Origin: Streptomyces sp. ISL-10
GTDB taxonomy: Bacteria; Actinomycetota; Actinomycetes; Streptomycetales; Streptomycetaceae
DNA: 64,000 nt
Direction of reading: 5' to 3'
Assembly (NCBI RefSeq): GCF_018614575.1
Contig: NZ_JAGGOJ010000040.1
Location: forward strand, 1 to 64,000
Shown: positions 1 through 9,344 of the stretch, one piece after another
How positions within the stretch are numbered: position 1 is the stretch's first letter
Layout: each line of letters begins with the position of its first letter
The notes under the pieces: model-generated
The model's database searches: none
Told to the model about the DNA's origin: nothing
Seen by the model: the letters and a program-made list of their open reading frames with translations, nothing else
Program-made: the position numbers and the translations under genes

Positions 1-2376
1 GGCTTCCACGGGGCCGGCGCCGGGCTCGGTGTAGTAGCCGACCAGGTCCGGGATCAGTACCTGGAAGTAGCTCCAGGCGTCGGCGACGAGGAAGTCGAGG
101 CAGAGGTGGATGCGGGCGCGCCCGCCACCGAGGAGGCTGATCCGCACGTCGAACAGGGGCCAGCCGTCGGCGTCGAGCACCTGATGCGACAACTGCTCGC
201 GCAGGGCGGCGAGTTCCGCCTGCTGGGCGGCCGGGTCCAGGGAGCCGAGGTCGGTGACGGGGATGGCATAGTCGGGGATCTCCCTGTACACCTGCTGGGT
301 GCCGTTGGGCAGGATGCGGGTGCGCAGCGCGTCGTGGCGTTCGACGAGGCGACGCCAGGCGTGCTCGAAGCGGGCGACGTCGAGGCGCTCGCTCTCCCAC
401 TCGAAGTAGCCGTGGCAGCCGACGTTGCCGAGTTCGACGAGGCCGCCCCGGCCGATCCACAGGGCCTGCTGGCTCTCGGTGAGCGGGAAGGGCTCGAAGC
501 GGGCGGCCGGGTCGGGGACGATCGCGGGCAGGCCGCCGAACTCTCCCCGGCCGCCGCCGCGTTCGGTGACGACGAGGGCGCCCAGTTCGGCGACGGTCGG
601 GCAGGAGGACAGGTCGGAGAGGCTGAGTTCTACGCCGTAGCGGCGGCGGATCTCGTCGATCAGCTGGAACGCGAGCAGCGAGTGGCCGCCCAGTTCGAAG
701 AAGTTGTCATGGATGCCGACGCCGTCGGTACGGAACGCCTCGGCCCACATGCGGACCAGCTGGTCCTCGATCTCGTTGCGCGGGGGCTCGTACCCGGCGC
801 TGACCGCCTCGCGGGAGGCGGGCGGCTCGGGCAGGCTGCGCCGGTCGACCTTGCCGTTGGGCAGGCGGGGCAGGGCGGGCAGGACGACGACCGTGGCGGG
901 GACCATGTAGTAGGGCAGGGTGCGGGCCACGGCGGCCCGGATCGCACTGGGGTCGGGGGACGCGTCGCCGTCGGCGGAGACGTACGCGATGAGCCGCTTG
1001 TCGCCGGCGCCGCGTTCGTGGGTGACGACGACGGCCTCGGCGACGCCGTCGAGGCGGGCGACATGGCTCTCGACCTCGCCGAGTTCGACGCGGAAGCCGC
1101 GGATCTTGACCTGGGCATCGGAGCGGCCGAGCAGTTCGACGGCGCCGTCCTCTCGGCGGCGGGCCAGGTCGCCGGTGTCGTAGAGCACCGGATACGGGTC
1201 GCCCGGTACGACACCGGTGCGGAACTTCCCCTCGGTCAGCTCGGGGCGTCCGTGGTAACCGGCGGACACCCCGGCGCCCGAGACGTGCAGCCGGCCGACG
1301 TCGCCGTCGGCGACCGGGCGGTCCTCCTCGTCCAGGAGGTGCACGCGCATGTTCGCGATCGGGACGCCGACGGGCACCTGGCGGGTGGTGCGGATCTCCT
1401 CCGGGGTGGCCTGGCTGGTGAAGTCGACTCCTGCGCCGAGGTCGAGGCAGGTGAGGACATTGGTGGTTTCGGTGGTGCCGTACGTCATGACGACCCGGAA
1501 GGGGGTGTCCACGGGCGGCCAGCTGTGCACCCGCTCGGCCGTGGTCACCAGGACGCGCAGCGCGGTGTCCGCCGGCCACTCGAGCCCCCACACCGGTTCG
1601 GCGAGCGCGGCGACCAGCATGGTGTGGGTGATGCGCTCGGCGGCGAGCCAGTCGCGGATCTGGTCGGGGGTCTGGGCCTGGCCGGCCTCGGGGATGTGGA
1701 TCGCCGCGCCCATGGGCAGGTACGGCAGCCACTCCATGATCTGCACGGCGAAGCCGGGGGTGGACATCCAGGAGGCGCGGTCTCCCGGGCGCACTCCATA
1801 GGCGCGGGCGGTCCAGTGGACCAGGTTGGTCAGCGCGCCATGGCGTTCCAGTACGGCCTTGGGGGTGCCCGTGGAACCCGAGGTGTAGATCAGGTGGCTG
1901 ATCGTGTCGGGACCGGTGGCGACGCCGGGCGGCGTCTCGGGCCGGCCGTCGCCGGCGGTGGCGACTTCTGCCGTGGCCGTGCCCTTTGGCATCCGTGGGC
2001 CGAGTTCGGCGGGGGTGAGGGCGAGCAGCGGGGCCGCGTCGGCGATCATCGCGGCCAGCCGGTCGTCCGGGTTGACCGGGTCGAGCGCGACGATCGCGGC
2101 GCCGGTCTTGAGGATGGCGAGAGAGCCGATGACGTAGTCGGCGCTGCGCGGGTAGCAGAGGCCGATCCGCTCGCCGGGGGCCGCGCCGTGGGTGATCAGC
2201 GCGTGGGCCAGCCGGTTGGTGGCGGCCTGGAGTTCCGCGTACGTCCAGCGACGCTCGCCCTGGACGAGGGCAGTGGCGCTCGGGGTGCGGGCGGCCTGCT
2301 CGGCGAGGAGTTCGGGGTAGCCGGTGGCGGGGAAGTCGGCGTCGGTGCGGTTGAAGTCGATCAGTGCGGTGGTCAC
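1..2376 (-). CDS. Non-ribosomal peptide synthetase, A-PCP-Cy (3' end outside window)
   Basis: The GTG start overlaps the P450 stop (GTGA), and the frame stays open to base 1, giving 792 residues of a longer protein. Residues about 1-510 are an adenylation domain: the ATP loop YTSGSTGTPK near 162-171, YGTTETT, YDTGDL and LPNGKVDR are all readable. A carrier domain follows, with LGGHS and its phosphopantetheine serine at about 566. From about 615 a condensation-type domain begins (PLTESQQALWIGR). Its active site is DFLVADAWS (D761, D766, S769), which fits the DxxxxDxxS motif of heterocyclisation (Cy) domains rather than HHxxxDG. The A-domain pocket reads FAVQIMEW where amino-acid-activating domains have FD, so the Asp that holds the alpha-amino group is missing. 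Inference: it loads an unusual acid and forms an azoline ring with the next residue. Confidence 0.9.
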   Translation of the reverse strand, partial: MTTALIDFNRTDADFPATGYPELLAEQAARTPSATALVQGERRWTYAELQAATNRLAHALITHGAAPGERIGLCYPRSADYVIGSLAILKTGAAIVALDPVNPDDRLAAMIADAAPLLALTPAELGPRMPKGTATAEVATAGDGRPETPPGVATGPDTISHLIYTSGSTGTPKAVLERHGALTNLVHWTARAYGVRPGDRASWMSTPGFAVQIMEWLPYLPMGAAIHIPEAGQAQTPDQIRDWLAAERITHTMLVAALAEPVWGLEWPADTALRVLVTTAERVHSWPPVDTPFRVVMTYGTTETTNVLTCLDLGAGVDFTSQATPEEIRTTRQVPVGVPIANMRVHLLDEEDRPVADGDVGRLHVSGAGVSAGYHGRPELTEGKFRTGVVPGDPYPVLYDTGDLARRREDGAVELLGRSDAQVKIRGFRVELGEVESHVARLDGVAEAVVVTHERGAGDKRLIAYVSADGDASPDPSAIRAAVARTLPYYMVPATVVVLPALPRLPNGKVDRRSLPEPPASREAVSAGYEPPRNEIEDQLVRMWAEAFRTDGVGIHDNFFELGGHSLLAFQLIDEIRRRYGVELSLSDLSSCPTVAELGALVVTERGGGRGEFGGLPAIVPDPAARFEPFPLTESQQALWIGRGGLVELGNVGCHGYFEWESERLDVARFEHAWRRLVERHDALRTRILPNGTQQVYREIPDYAIPVTDLGSLDPAAQQAELAALREQLSHQVLDADGWPLFDVRISLLGGGRARIHLCLDFLVADAWSYFQVLIPDLVGYYTEPGAGPVEA

Positions 2377-3602
2377 AGCGCGGCCCTTTCTGCCTGTGCG
2401 TAGGCTCGGCTGCGCAGCAGCCGCACCGGGAGACTCCTGATGCCCCAGGTGAAGTTGGACGAGTTGAACAGGGTGGGACCGGTCAGTTCGAAACCGTCGA
2501 AGCGGCCCAGCATCTCGGTGAGGAGGGCGCCGAGTTCGAAGCGGGCCAGCCGGGCACCGAGGCAGAGATGGCGTCCGTGGCCGAAGGCGACATGCCGGTT
2601 GGGGCGCCGGTCGACCCGGAAGCTGTGCGGGTCGGTGAAGACGTCCTCGTCGCGGTTGGCCGAGACGTTCCACAGGGTTACCCGGTCGCCGGCGGCGATC
2701 GGCGTCCCGTTGATCTCGGTGTCACGGACGGCGGTGCGCAGGGCGTGCACGCCGGGCGTGGTCCAGCGCAGGATCTCCTCGACGGCCGGGGCGATGCCGG
2801 CGGGGCCGCGGCCGCGCAGCAGCTCCCACTGCTCGGGAAGCTGCGCGAACATGTGCACCGCGCCGGCGGCTGAGTAGCGCGTGGTCTCGTTGGCGCCGGA
2901 CAGCACGCCGTTGCAGTTGAAGACGATCTCCTCGTCGCTGAGCGGCCGTTCGGTGCCGTCGCCCTCGTCGACGAGGGTGTCGTGGGCGATCTGGCTGACG
3001 AGGTCGTCGCCGGGGCGGGCGCGCCGCTCGCCGAGGAGTTCGATGAAGTAGAGGAAGATCTCGGAGTGCGCGTTGCTGCGCACGCTCTCGTCCGGTGAGT
3101 CGAAGGCGTCGGTGGTGAGCGCCCCGATCCAGGACCAGTCGGCCCGCGGGATGCCCATCATCGCGCACACCACCCGGTTGGGGAGCTGCTTGGCGAGGTC
3201 GATGAAGTCCAGTTCGTCCTGCTCGGCGGCCTCGGCCACCAGCTCCCCGACCACCGTCTCGACGAGGGCCTCCATTCTCGGCATCTGCTGGGGCCCGAAC
3301 GCCTGGTACAGGGCCCGCTTGAGGCGCGTGTGGTGGGGCGCGTCGGAGACGATCAGCATGCGCTGGGTGACGGCGGCGACGGCGGCGGGGTCGCTGCCGA
3401 GCCGCATGCCCTGCGCGGAGCTGAAGGTGTCGCTGTCGGCATACACGCTCATGATGTCGCGGTGCTTGCTGAGCACCCAGAAGCCGTCGTCGCCGCCGGG
3501 CTCCGGGTGCCAGTGGACGGGCGAGTTGGCGCGGAGCCAGGTGAACGCGGACCAGAAGTCGTTGCGTCCGAAGGGGGCCGGGTCGAGCAGATCGATACGC
3601 AT
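2373..3602 (-). CDS. Cytochrome P450, probably acting on a carrier-bound amino acid
   Basis: The protein has 409 residues, a normal length for a bacterial class I P450. The haem loop is FGHGRHLCLG with the ligand Cys347. The ExxR pair is E276-R279 (EEILRW), and the I helix carries GANETTR at about 236-242. The ATG was chosen because AAGGAG lies 7 bases upstream; it starts 3 bases from the MbtH stop, and its own stop overlaps the NRPS start. In novobiocin and nikkomycin type pathways a P450 next to an A-PCP protein, an MbtH protein and a thioesterase beta-hydroxylates an amino acid tethered to the PCP. The context here is the same, so beta-hydroxylation is the likely reaction. No ferredoxin gene lies beside it. 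Another oxidation of the final peptide remains possible. Confidence 0.92.
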   Translation of the reverse strand: MRIDLLDPAPFGRNDFWSAFTWLRANSPVHWHPEPGGDDGFWVLSKHRDIMSVYADSDTFSSAQGMRLGSDPAAVAAVTQRMLIVSDAPHHTRLKRALYQAFGPQQMPRMEALVETVVGELVAEAAEQDELDFIDLAKQLPNRVVCAMMGIPRADWSWIGALTTDAFDSPDESVRSNAHSEIFLYFIELLGERRARPGDDLVSQIAHDTLVDEGDGTERPLSDEEIVFNCNGVLSGANETTRYSAAGAVHMFAQLPEQWELLRGRGPAGIAPAVEEILRWTTPGVHALRTAVRDTEINGTPIAAGDRVTLWNVSANRDEDVFTDPHSFRVDRRPNRHVAFGHGRHLCLGARLARFELGALLTEMLGRFDGFELTGPTLFNSSNFTWGIRSLPVRLLRSRAYAQAERAAL

Positions 3603-3604
3603 CG

Positions 3605-3817
3605 TCAGACTCCTTCGCCCGTGTCCGCGCGGGTGGTTGCCGCCGTGCGCACGCTGCGGGGACGCATATCGGTCCAGTGCGCGTCCACATGAGCGGCGCA
3701 CGCGTCCTCGGTGCCGCTGAACCCGATCGGCGTCCAGCCGTCGGGCAGCCGGTGTGCCGTGGGGTACAGCGCGTACTGCTCCTCGTGGTTGACGAGGACT
3801 TGGTAGGTGGTGGGCAC
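3605..3817 (-). CDS. MbtH-like protein
   Basis: A 70-residue protein with a GTG start. It has the family hallmarks NHEEQYALYP, LPDGW and HWTDMRP. MbtH proteins bind adenylation domains and help them fold or work, so this one probably serves one or both A domains of the operon. In most relatives the first conserved segment ends SLWP; here it is ALYP, so one of the usual three tryptophans is tyrosine. It lies between the thioesterase and P450 genes with gaps of 37 and 2 bases. Confidence 0.93.
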   Translation of the reverse strand: MPTTYQVLVNHEEQYALYPTAHRLPDGWTPIGFSGTEDACAAHVDAHWTDMRPRSVRTAATTRADTGEGV

Positions 3818-3854
3818 GACGTCCTCCGGAATCGGTGGGCGGGCTTCGGCTGGG

Positions 3855-4631
3855 TCAGGCGGTGCGGGCCGGTCGGGCAGGTTGCTCCGGTCGGGCAGGT
3901 CGGTCCGCGGATTCGCTCAGCAGGGCGGTCAGGTGCTCCAGGAGGGGCTCCGGGCGGCGCAGGACGGCGTGATGGCCGCCCTGGACGCGGTGGACGTGGA
4001 AACCCGCCGTGGTGACCGCGGCCCAGCCGGCCAGCTCCTGTGCGGTGACGGTCTCGTCGCCGTCGGCTCCCCAGGTGTGCACCGGGACGGGGAGCGGGCC
4101 GCCGGGGACATGGGTGTAACTCAGCGACAGCCGGGCGTCCTTGCGGAGCATCTCGACCATCAGCGCGCGCGTGTCCTCGTCCAGGAAGGCGGGGTCGAGT
4201 CCCGCGGTGTCGAAGAGCTTGTCCAGCTCCTCGTCGTCGTCGACGATGCCCCGGCCGGCCCCGGTCCAGTGGCCGGGTGCCCGGCAGGCGCTGACCACCA
4301 GGGCGTCGGGAGTGACGCGGCGGGCGACCTCGTAGCCCAGCAGACCGCCGAAGCTGTGGCCGAAGACGACGAGGCGGCGGCCGGCGGCGGCGATCGGCCG
4401 CAGCTCGGCGGCGATCGCCTCGACGGCCTCACCGAACGTGTCCGGCATGGGCTCGCGCCAGCGGTTCTCCCGTCCCGGCAACTGCACTCCGTAGACCTGG
4501 GCGACCCCGGCGAGGGCAGGTGTCCAGGCGCGGAACTGCTGGCAGCCCGCGCCGGCCGGCGGCAGGCAGAGCAGGGCCGGCAGGTCGGCGTCACCCGGCC
4601 CGGCCGGCCAGGTGGAGATCCAGGACCCCAT
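3855..4631 (-). CDS. Type II thioesterase, alpha/beta hydrolase
   Basis: 258 residues, typical for stand-alone thioesterases of NRPS/PKS clusters. The nucleophile motif is GHSFGG with Ser93, the N-terminal LPPAGAG supplies the oxyanion region, and GGHHAVL near 225 carries the catalytic His. It either removes wrongly primed carrier domains or hydrolyses the finished beta-hydroxy amino acid from the stand-alone A-PCP, as NikP2-type enzymes do. The second role is favoured because the next gene upstream, 4 bases away, is that A-PCP protein. The C-terminal tail is rich in Pro/Ala/Arg. Confidence 0.9.
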   Translation of the reverse strand: MGSWISTWPAGPGDADLPALLCLPPAGAGCQQFRAWTPALAGVAQVYGVQLPGRENRWREPMPDTFGEAVEAIAAELRPIAAAGRRLVVFGHSFGGLLGYEVARRVTPDALVVSACRAPGHWTGAGRGIVDDDEELDKLFDTAGLDPAFLDEDTRALMVEMLRKDARLSLSYTHVPGGPLPVPVHTWGADGDETVTAQELAGWAAVTTAGFHVHRVQGGHHAVLRRPEPLLEHLTALLSESADRPARPEQPARPARTA

Positions 4632-4635
4632 GGCT

Positions 4636-6468
4636 TCAGGCCCCCTCGGCGGTCAGGACGGACACGCCCGGCGCCCCGGCCTCGGCGGCCAGCCGGTCGA
4701 GTTCGGCGGCGACGTCCGCGACGGTGGGCCGGCTGAGCACCTTCCCGAGGGTGATGCGCAGCCCGGTGGTCCGGCGCAGGTCCGCGACGACGCGGGCCGC
4801 GGCCAGCGAGTGCCCGCCGAGTTCGAAGAAGTCAGCGTCCGGTCCAGGGACGTCGCGCTCCAGGACGTCCGCCCAGACGGCCATCACCTCGCGCTCGCGT
4901 GCCGTTGCGGCGGCTGCTGCCGGCTCCGCTCCCTGGGCGGTGTCGGCGAGTCGGCGGGCGAGCTCGTCGCGGTCGGCCTTGCCGGTGGTGAGGGTGGGGA
5001 TGCGGTCCACGACGCGGACGGTGGCGGGCACCGCGGCCTCGGGCAGGAGCTTGGCGCAGTGTGCGGCGACCGCGGCGGCCAGGTCCTCGGCAGCGCCCGT
5101 GCCGGGGGCCGCGACGACCGCGAGCCCCAGGGACTGGCCGGAGGGGAGGGGGCAGCAGGCGGCGGCGACGACCTCGGGGAGTTCGGCGGCGATCCGCTCC
5201 ACCTCGCCGAGTTCGATGCGGTGGCCGCGGATCTTCACCTGGTCGTCGCGGCGGCCCCGGTACTCCAGTTCGCCGCCTGCCCGGCTGACGACCAGGTCGC
5301 CGGTGCGGTACATCCGCGCGCCGCCGCCCTGGAAGGGATCGGGCAGGAACCGGGTGGCGGTGAGGCCGGGCCGGTTGCGGTAGCCGCGGGCGACGGCGGG
5401 GCCGCCGAGGTAGAGCTCGCCCTCGGTACCTGCGGGCACCGGGATCAGGTCGTCGTCCAGGACGTACGCCCGGTAGCCGGGCAGCACGCGTCCGATGGCG
5501 CTCACGTCGTCACCCTTCTCGCTGTCGGCCCAGGTCGCCGCGATGGTCGTCTCCGTCGGCCCGTACACGTTCAGCAGCCTGCGGCCGCGTGCGAAGCGTT
5601 CGGCGAGCGCCGCCGGGCACGCCTCACCGGCGACGACCACGACCTCGGCCTCCTCCAGCGCGTCGCCGTGGGCGGCGAGCAGCGAGGGGGTGAGGGAAAC
5701 GGTGCGCAGTCCGGGGGGGAGCGGTTCGCGGCCTTCGTCGGCGGCGCGGCGCAGCCCGTCGAGTGAGAGGTCCACCAGGGCCACGCCCTGGCCGTGGACG
5801 AGGTAGAGCAGGGTGCACCAGAGCCAGCCGTCGAATGCGGGTGAGACGGCGTTGAGGCCGAGGCCGCCGGGTGGCAGGCCGATGCCGGCGAGTGCCTCGA
5901 CGAAGGTGTCCAGGCCGCGGTAGGTGACCTCGACGCCCTTGGGCCGGCCCGTGGTCCCCGAGGTGTAGATGACGTAGGCGCAGGTGCCGGGTACGGGATC
6001 GGCCACGTGGAGCGCGCCGGCCGGGGTGCCGGGCAGGCCGGCGGGGTCGAGCGTGCGGATGCCGGTGACGTCGAGCCCTTCGGGTACGTCGGCGGCGACC
6101 AGGACGGAGACCTGGGCGTCCCGCAGCACGGAGCCGAGCCGTTCGACCGGGTGGCCGGCGTCGAGCAGGACGGCGGTGGCGCCGAGGCTCCAGACGGCGA
6201 GGAGTGCGGGCACGCTCTGCCGGGAGCGGTCGAGGAGCAGCCCGACGGCGGTCTCGGGTCCGACGCCGGCGGCGGCGAGCGCTGCCGCGGTCGCCGCGGT
6301 ACGGGCGGTGAGCTGTCTGTACGTGAGGGTGCCGTCCTCGGCGCTGACGGCGTGTTCGTCCGCTTGGTCCCGCGTCCAGCGTTCCACTGCGGCGAACAGC
6401 GGGGGCAGGGCGCCGTCCGGCCGCGCGTCGGCGGGCCGGGGTCCGGGACCGGCATGCTGGGCGGTCAT
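4636..6468 (-). CDS. Stand-alone NRPS loading protein, A-PCP
   Basis: 610 residues with two domains. The adenylation domain covers about 20-510 (YTSGTTGRPK, YGPTETT, YRTGDL, TTGKADRDE), and the carrier domain has LGGHS with Ser554. The pocket reads FDGWLW, so the Asp that binds an alpha-amino group is present. By eye the selectivity code starts D-G-W and continues V-A-V-I-A; I cannot assign the substrate from it. There is no condensation or release domain, as in NovH-type proteins that hold one amino acid for a P450. The ATG overlaps the aldehyde dehydrogenase stop (ATGA). Given the halogenase nearby, tryptophan is a reasonable guess, tyrosine or histidine the alternatives. Confidence 0.92.
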   Translation of the reverse strand: MTAQHAGPGPRPADARPDGALPPLFAAVERWTRDQADEHAVSAEDGTLTYRQLTARTAATAAALAAAGVGPETAVGLLLDRSRQSVPALLAVWSLGATAVLLDAGHPVERLGSVLRDAQVSVLVAADVPEGLDVTGIRTLDPAGLPGTPAGALHVADPVPGTCAYVIYTSGTTGRPKGVEVTYRGLDTFVEALAGIGLPPGGLGLNAVSPAFDGWLWCTLLYLVHGQGVALVDLSLDGLRRAADEGREPLPPGLRTVSLTPSLLAAHGDALEEAEVVVVAGEACPAALAERFARGRRLLNVYGPTETTIAATWADSEKGDDVSAIGRVLPGYRAYVLDDDLIPVPAGTEGELYLGGPAVARGYRNRPGLTATRFLPDPFQGGGARMYRTGDLVVSRAGGELEYRGRRDDQVKIRGHRIELGEVERIAAELPEVVAAACCPLPSGQSLGLAVVAAPGTGAAEDLAAAVAAHCAKLLPEAAVPATVRVVDRIPTLTTGKADRDELARRLADTAQGAEPAAAAATAREREVMAVWADVLERDVPGPDADFFELGGHSLAAARVVADLRRTTGLRITLGKVLSRPTVADVAAELDRLAAEAGAPGVSVLTAEGA

Positions 6469-8042
6469 CCGTCGTTCCTCTCCGGGTGCGGGACGGTGGC
6501 CGGCGGCGCGGTGGCGCGCAGGCGCGGGCCGACCAGCCGTCCCTCGGGGCCCTGGGGCAGCTGCATCGATTTGGTCTCCAGGAACGCCTCTAGTCCGGCG
6601 GTGCCGCACTCGCGGCCGATCCCGGACTGCTTGAAACCGCCGAAGGGCGCGGCTGGGTTGAACGCTCCCCCGTTGACGTCGACGAGGCCGGTGCGGAACC
6701 GCCGTGCGACGCGCTCGGCCCGGGCGTCGTCACCCGACCAGACCGCGCCGTGGAGGCCGTACCGGGTGCCGTTGACGATCCGTACGGCCTGCTCCTCGTC
6801 GTCGTACGGGATGACGCACAGCACCGGGCCGAAGATCTCCTCCTGGCCGAGGGTGGACAGCGGGTCGACGTCGGCGAAGATCGTGGGCCGGACGTAGTAG
6901 CCGGTGGACAGGCCGTCGGGACGGCCCGTGCCGCCGCGCACCAGGCGGGCGCCGCCCTCCGACACGCCCCGCCGGATGTAGTCGTTCACCCGGGCGTGCG
7001 CGGCGGCGGACACCAGCGGACCGAGGTCGGTCGCGGGGTCCCGGGGGTCGCCGGTGACGTATCCGTCCATGGCCTGTCCGGCCAGCTCCACGGCCTCGTC
7101 CTGGCGGTCGCGGGGCACCAGCAGCCGGCTCCACTGCAGGCATGTCTGACCGGTGTTGAAGAGCACCTGGTCGACGGTGGCGCCGACCGCTGCCGCGAGG
7201 TCGGCGTCGTCCAGGACGAGGGCGGCGTTCTTGCCGCCGAGCTCCAGGTGGATCCGCTTGATGCCGTCGGCGCCCAGGGCGGACACCTGGCGCCCGGCGC
7301 GGGTCGAGCCGGTCAGGGACACCACGTCGGTGAGCGGGTGGGTGACGAGCGCCGTGCCGAGGACGTCGCCGGTGCCCACGACCATGTTGACGACGCCGGG
7401 CGGCAGGTCGGCCTCGGCGAACACCTCGGCCAGCAGCCGGGCGTGCAGGGGCGTGATCTCACTGGGCTTGTGGACCACGGTGCAGCCGGCCGCGAGGGCG
7501 GGCAGCAGCTTCTGCACCGTGAGCAGCAGCGGTGTGTTCCAGGGCGTGATGCAGGCGGCGACGCCGGCGGCCTCGCGCACCACCAGGGAGTGGCCCACCC
7601 GTTCCTCGAACCCGTAGGAAGCGGCGGTCTCCACGCAGTGCGCCGCCATACCGACGGACAGCCCGACATGGGTCTGCAGGGACATGCGCGAGGGTGCGCC
7701 GACCTCGGCGGTGATGAGGCCGGCGAACCGCCCGGCGTTGCGCTCCAGACCCTCGACCACGCGGCGCAGCAGCGCGGCCCGCTCCCGTACGGGCGTGGCG
7801 GCCCAGCCGGGAAAGGCCGCGGCGGCCGCTCGTACCGCGAGGTCGGCGTCGCGGGCGGTTCCGGCGGGCACGGTGGCCAGCGGCGCCTCGCTGCTGGGAT
7901 CGGTGACGACCAGCCGGCTGTCGGCGTCGGACGGTGTCCAGCGGCCGCCGATCCACTGGTCGTCGTAGCGGGGCGGCAAGGGGGCCGCGGACGGTTCGGC
8001 CGTCGGTGCGGCGGAGCCCTGCGGCACGGTCAGCACGGTCAC
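6465..8042 (-). CDS. NAD(P)-dependent aldehyde dehydrogenase
   Basis: About 525 residues from the GTG at 8042, which has GAGGA 7 bases upstream. An earlier in-frame GTG at 8072 overlaps the SARP stop (GTGA) and is also possible. Class-wide residues are in place: TPWN with Asn169, HKPSE with Lys192, LELGG with Glu267 and GQTC with the nucleophile Cys301. The C-terminal motif PFGGFKQSGIGRE is also present. It oxidises an aldehyde to an acid. In this operon it probably makes or trims a building block, possibly the non-amino acid used by the Cy-containing NRPS (inference). It is translationally coupled to the A-PCP gene. Confidence 0.9.
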   Translation of the reverse strand: MTVLTVPQGSAAPTAEPSAAPLPPRYDDQWIGGRWTPSDADSRLVVTDPSSEAPLATVPAGTARDADLAVRAAAAAFPGWAATPVRERAALLRRVVEGLERNAGRFAGLITAEVGAPSRMSLQTHVGLSVGMAAHCVETAASYGFEERVGHSLVVREAAGVAACITPWNTPLLLTVQKLLPALAAGCTVVHKPSEITPLHARLLAEVFAEADLPPGVVNMVVGTGDVLGTALVTHPLTDVVSLTGSTRAGRQVSALGADGIKRIHLELGGKNAALVLDDADLAAAVGATVDQVLFNTGQTCLQWSRLLVPRDRQDEAVELAGQAMDGYVTGDPRDPATDLGPLVSAAAHARVNDYIRRGVSEGGARLVRGGTGRPDGLSTGYYVRPTIFADVDPLSTLGQEEIFGPVLCVIPYDDEEQAVRIVNGTRYGLHGAVWSGDDARAERVARRFRTGLVDVNGGAFNPAAPFGGFKQSGIGRECGTAGLEAFLETKSMQLPQGPEGRLVGPRLRATAPPATVPHPERNDG

Positions 8043-8068
8043 GGTGAAGTCCTCACTGGGTCGCTCGG

Positions 8069-9073
8069 TCACTGAAGGCGTGCGGGCGGTACGAGTCCTG
8101 GAACGGATACGGCGCGGGGGACCGACCAGGAACCGGCCATGCGGGCGGGGCCGCCGGCGGCGGCGCGGGCGTCGGGCCGGGCACGGCGCGCCGCCCGCGG
8201 CCGCAGCCCGGGGCGCGTCCCGTCCGGCGCCGGTGACGGCCGCGGCGGGCGCTGCGGTCCTGCGGCCAGGGCCTGGGCCTGGGCCTGGGCCGGGAGTATC
8301 GCGGCGAGCAACTGGTCGGTCTCCCGGGAGGGGGCGACCGCGAGGTCGTCGCGGAGCCGGCGCGCGCACAGCTCGTACCAGTTGCGCACGCAGGCGTGTT
8401 CGCCCCGCCTGCCGTGCGCCGCCATCAGCGCGCGGTAGGTCTCCTCGTGGTGCCGGTCGATGCCGAGGGTGCGCCGACAGGTCTCGATGAGGTCGGGGAA
8501 GTCCTCGCGTTCGGCGGCGTCGGTCCGCAGCACGTCCAGCGCCCGGAGCGCCAGGGACCGCAGGTACTCGCGCTGTTCGACGACCCAGTCGGCGCTCTCG
8601 CCGCGCAGGAACTCGCCGCCGTACAGCGAGAGGGCGGCACGCAGTTGTCCGCGGGCGAGCCCGCGGTCTCCCGCGCTGGCCGCCCGCAGCCCGGTGTGCA
8701 CCAGCTCCTGGAAGCGGTCCACGTCGGACCAGAGCTCGGCGATGTCCAGGACGTAGCCGAAGTCGCGGTAGTGCAGGCGGATTCCGGAGTCTTCGGGGTT
8801 GTCGGGGTGGGCATCGAGGACACGGCGCAGCGCGTGTGCGGCGACCTTCAGCGAACTGCCGCCGGCGGACCGGTCGGAGCGGGGCCACAGGGCCTCGTAC
8901 AGCCGGTCGCGGGTGAGTGTCTGGCCGCGGTGGATCACCAGGTACTGGAAGAGCCCGCGGGCCTTGCCGGCCCGCCAGTGCCGCACCGGCGTGCCGTTCA
9001 CGGTCAGTTCGAAGTCGCCCAGGAAGCGGATCCGCACCGCCTGCCGCGCAGTTCCGGTCACCGCGGTGGTCAT
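8069..9073 (-). CDS. SARP-family transcriptional activator
   Basis: 334 residues; the ATG has GGGAGG 6 bases upstream. Residues about 10-100 form an OmpR-like winged helix (RFLGDFELTVNG, KARGLFQYLVI, LTRDRLYEALWP). About 105-250 is the bacterial transcriptional activation domain (DVDRFQELV, ALSLYGGEFL, LALRALDVL). The end is a Gln/Ala/Pro/Arg-rich tail. SARPs switch on Streptomyces antibiotic clusters, usually by binding direct repeats just upstream of the -35 region. It is the first gene of the biosynthetic operon and is divergent from the halogenase, so it probably controls both directions. Confidence 0.93.
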   Translation of the reverse strand: MTTAVTGTARQAVRIRFLGDFELTVNGTPVRHWRAGKARGLFQYLVIHRGQTLTRDRLYEALWPRSDRSAGGSSLKVAAHALRRVLDAHPDNPEDSGIRLHYRDFGYVLDIAELWSDVDRFQELVHTGLRAASAGDRGLARGQLRAALSLYGGEFLRGESADWVVEQREYLRSLALRALDVLRTDAAEREDFPDLIETCRRTLGIDRHHEETYRALMAAHGRRGEHACVRNWYELCARRLRDDLAVAPSRETDQLLAAILPAQAQAQALAAGPQRPPRPSPAPDGTRPGLRPRAARRARPDARAAAGGPARMAGSWSVPRAVSVPGLVPPARLQ

Positions 9074-9344
9074 CGCTTCCTCCCGGGGTCGGTCGTATGC
9101 CGTTCTGCCTGCGGCGAGTGTGTTCCCGCGCTCTACAAACGCCCTATACCGGCCGGATCTCGCCTCTGTAGGTCCGTCATAGGCCGAGTGGCCAGAGTGA
9201 GGCTTCGACGGACCCGTCCGGCGCCGCAGGACCTGCCCGGGCTGTCCGCCGACGCGGCCGTCCCTGCCCCCACCGGCCTCTGCCTCTCCTTCAGCTCCTC
9301 GGCTTCCGGCCGCGAATCCCGACTGACGAAATGAGGGCTGCTCC
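9074..9344. promoter_or_regulatory. Divergent control region between SARP gene and halogenase
   Basis: 271 bases between the SARP start and the halogenase start; both transcription units must begin here. Two loosely similar A/T-containing stretches stand out at about 9131-9150 (CTCTACAAACGCCCTATA) and 9163-9182 (CTCTGTAGGTCCGTCATAG). They share CTCT and ATA at the same spacing and could be SARP direct repeats, but the match is weak. GAGGG 7 bases before 9345 is the halogenase ribosome binding site. Confidence 0.5.

Noticed and set aside
106..2403. Plus-strand open frame of 765 codons
   Set aside because: Antisense to the NRPS, whose A, PCP and Cy motifs are clear on the minus strand.
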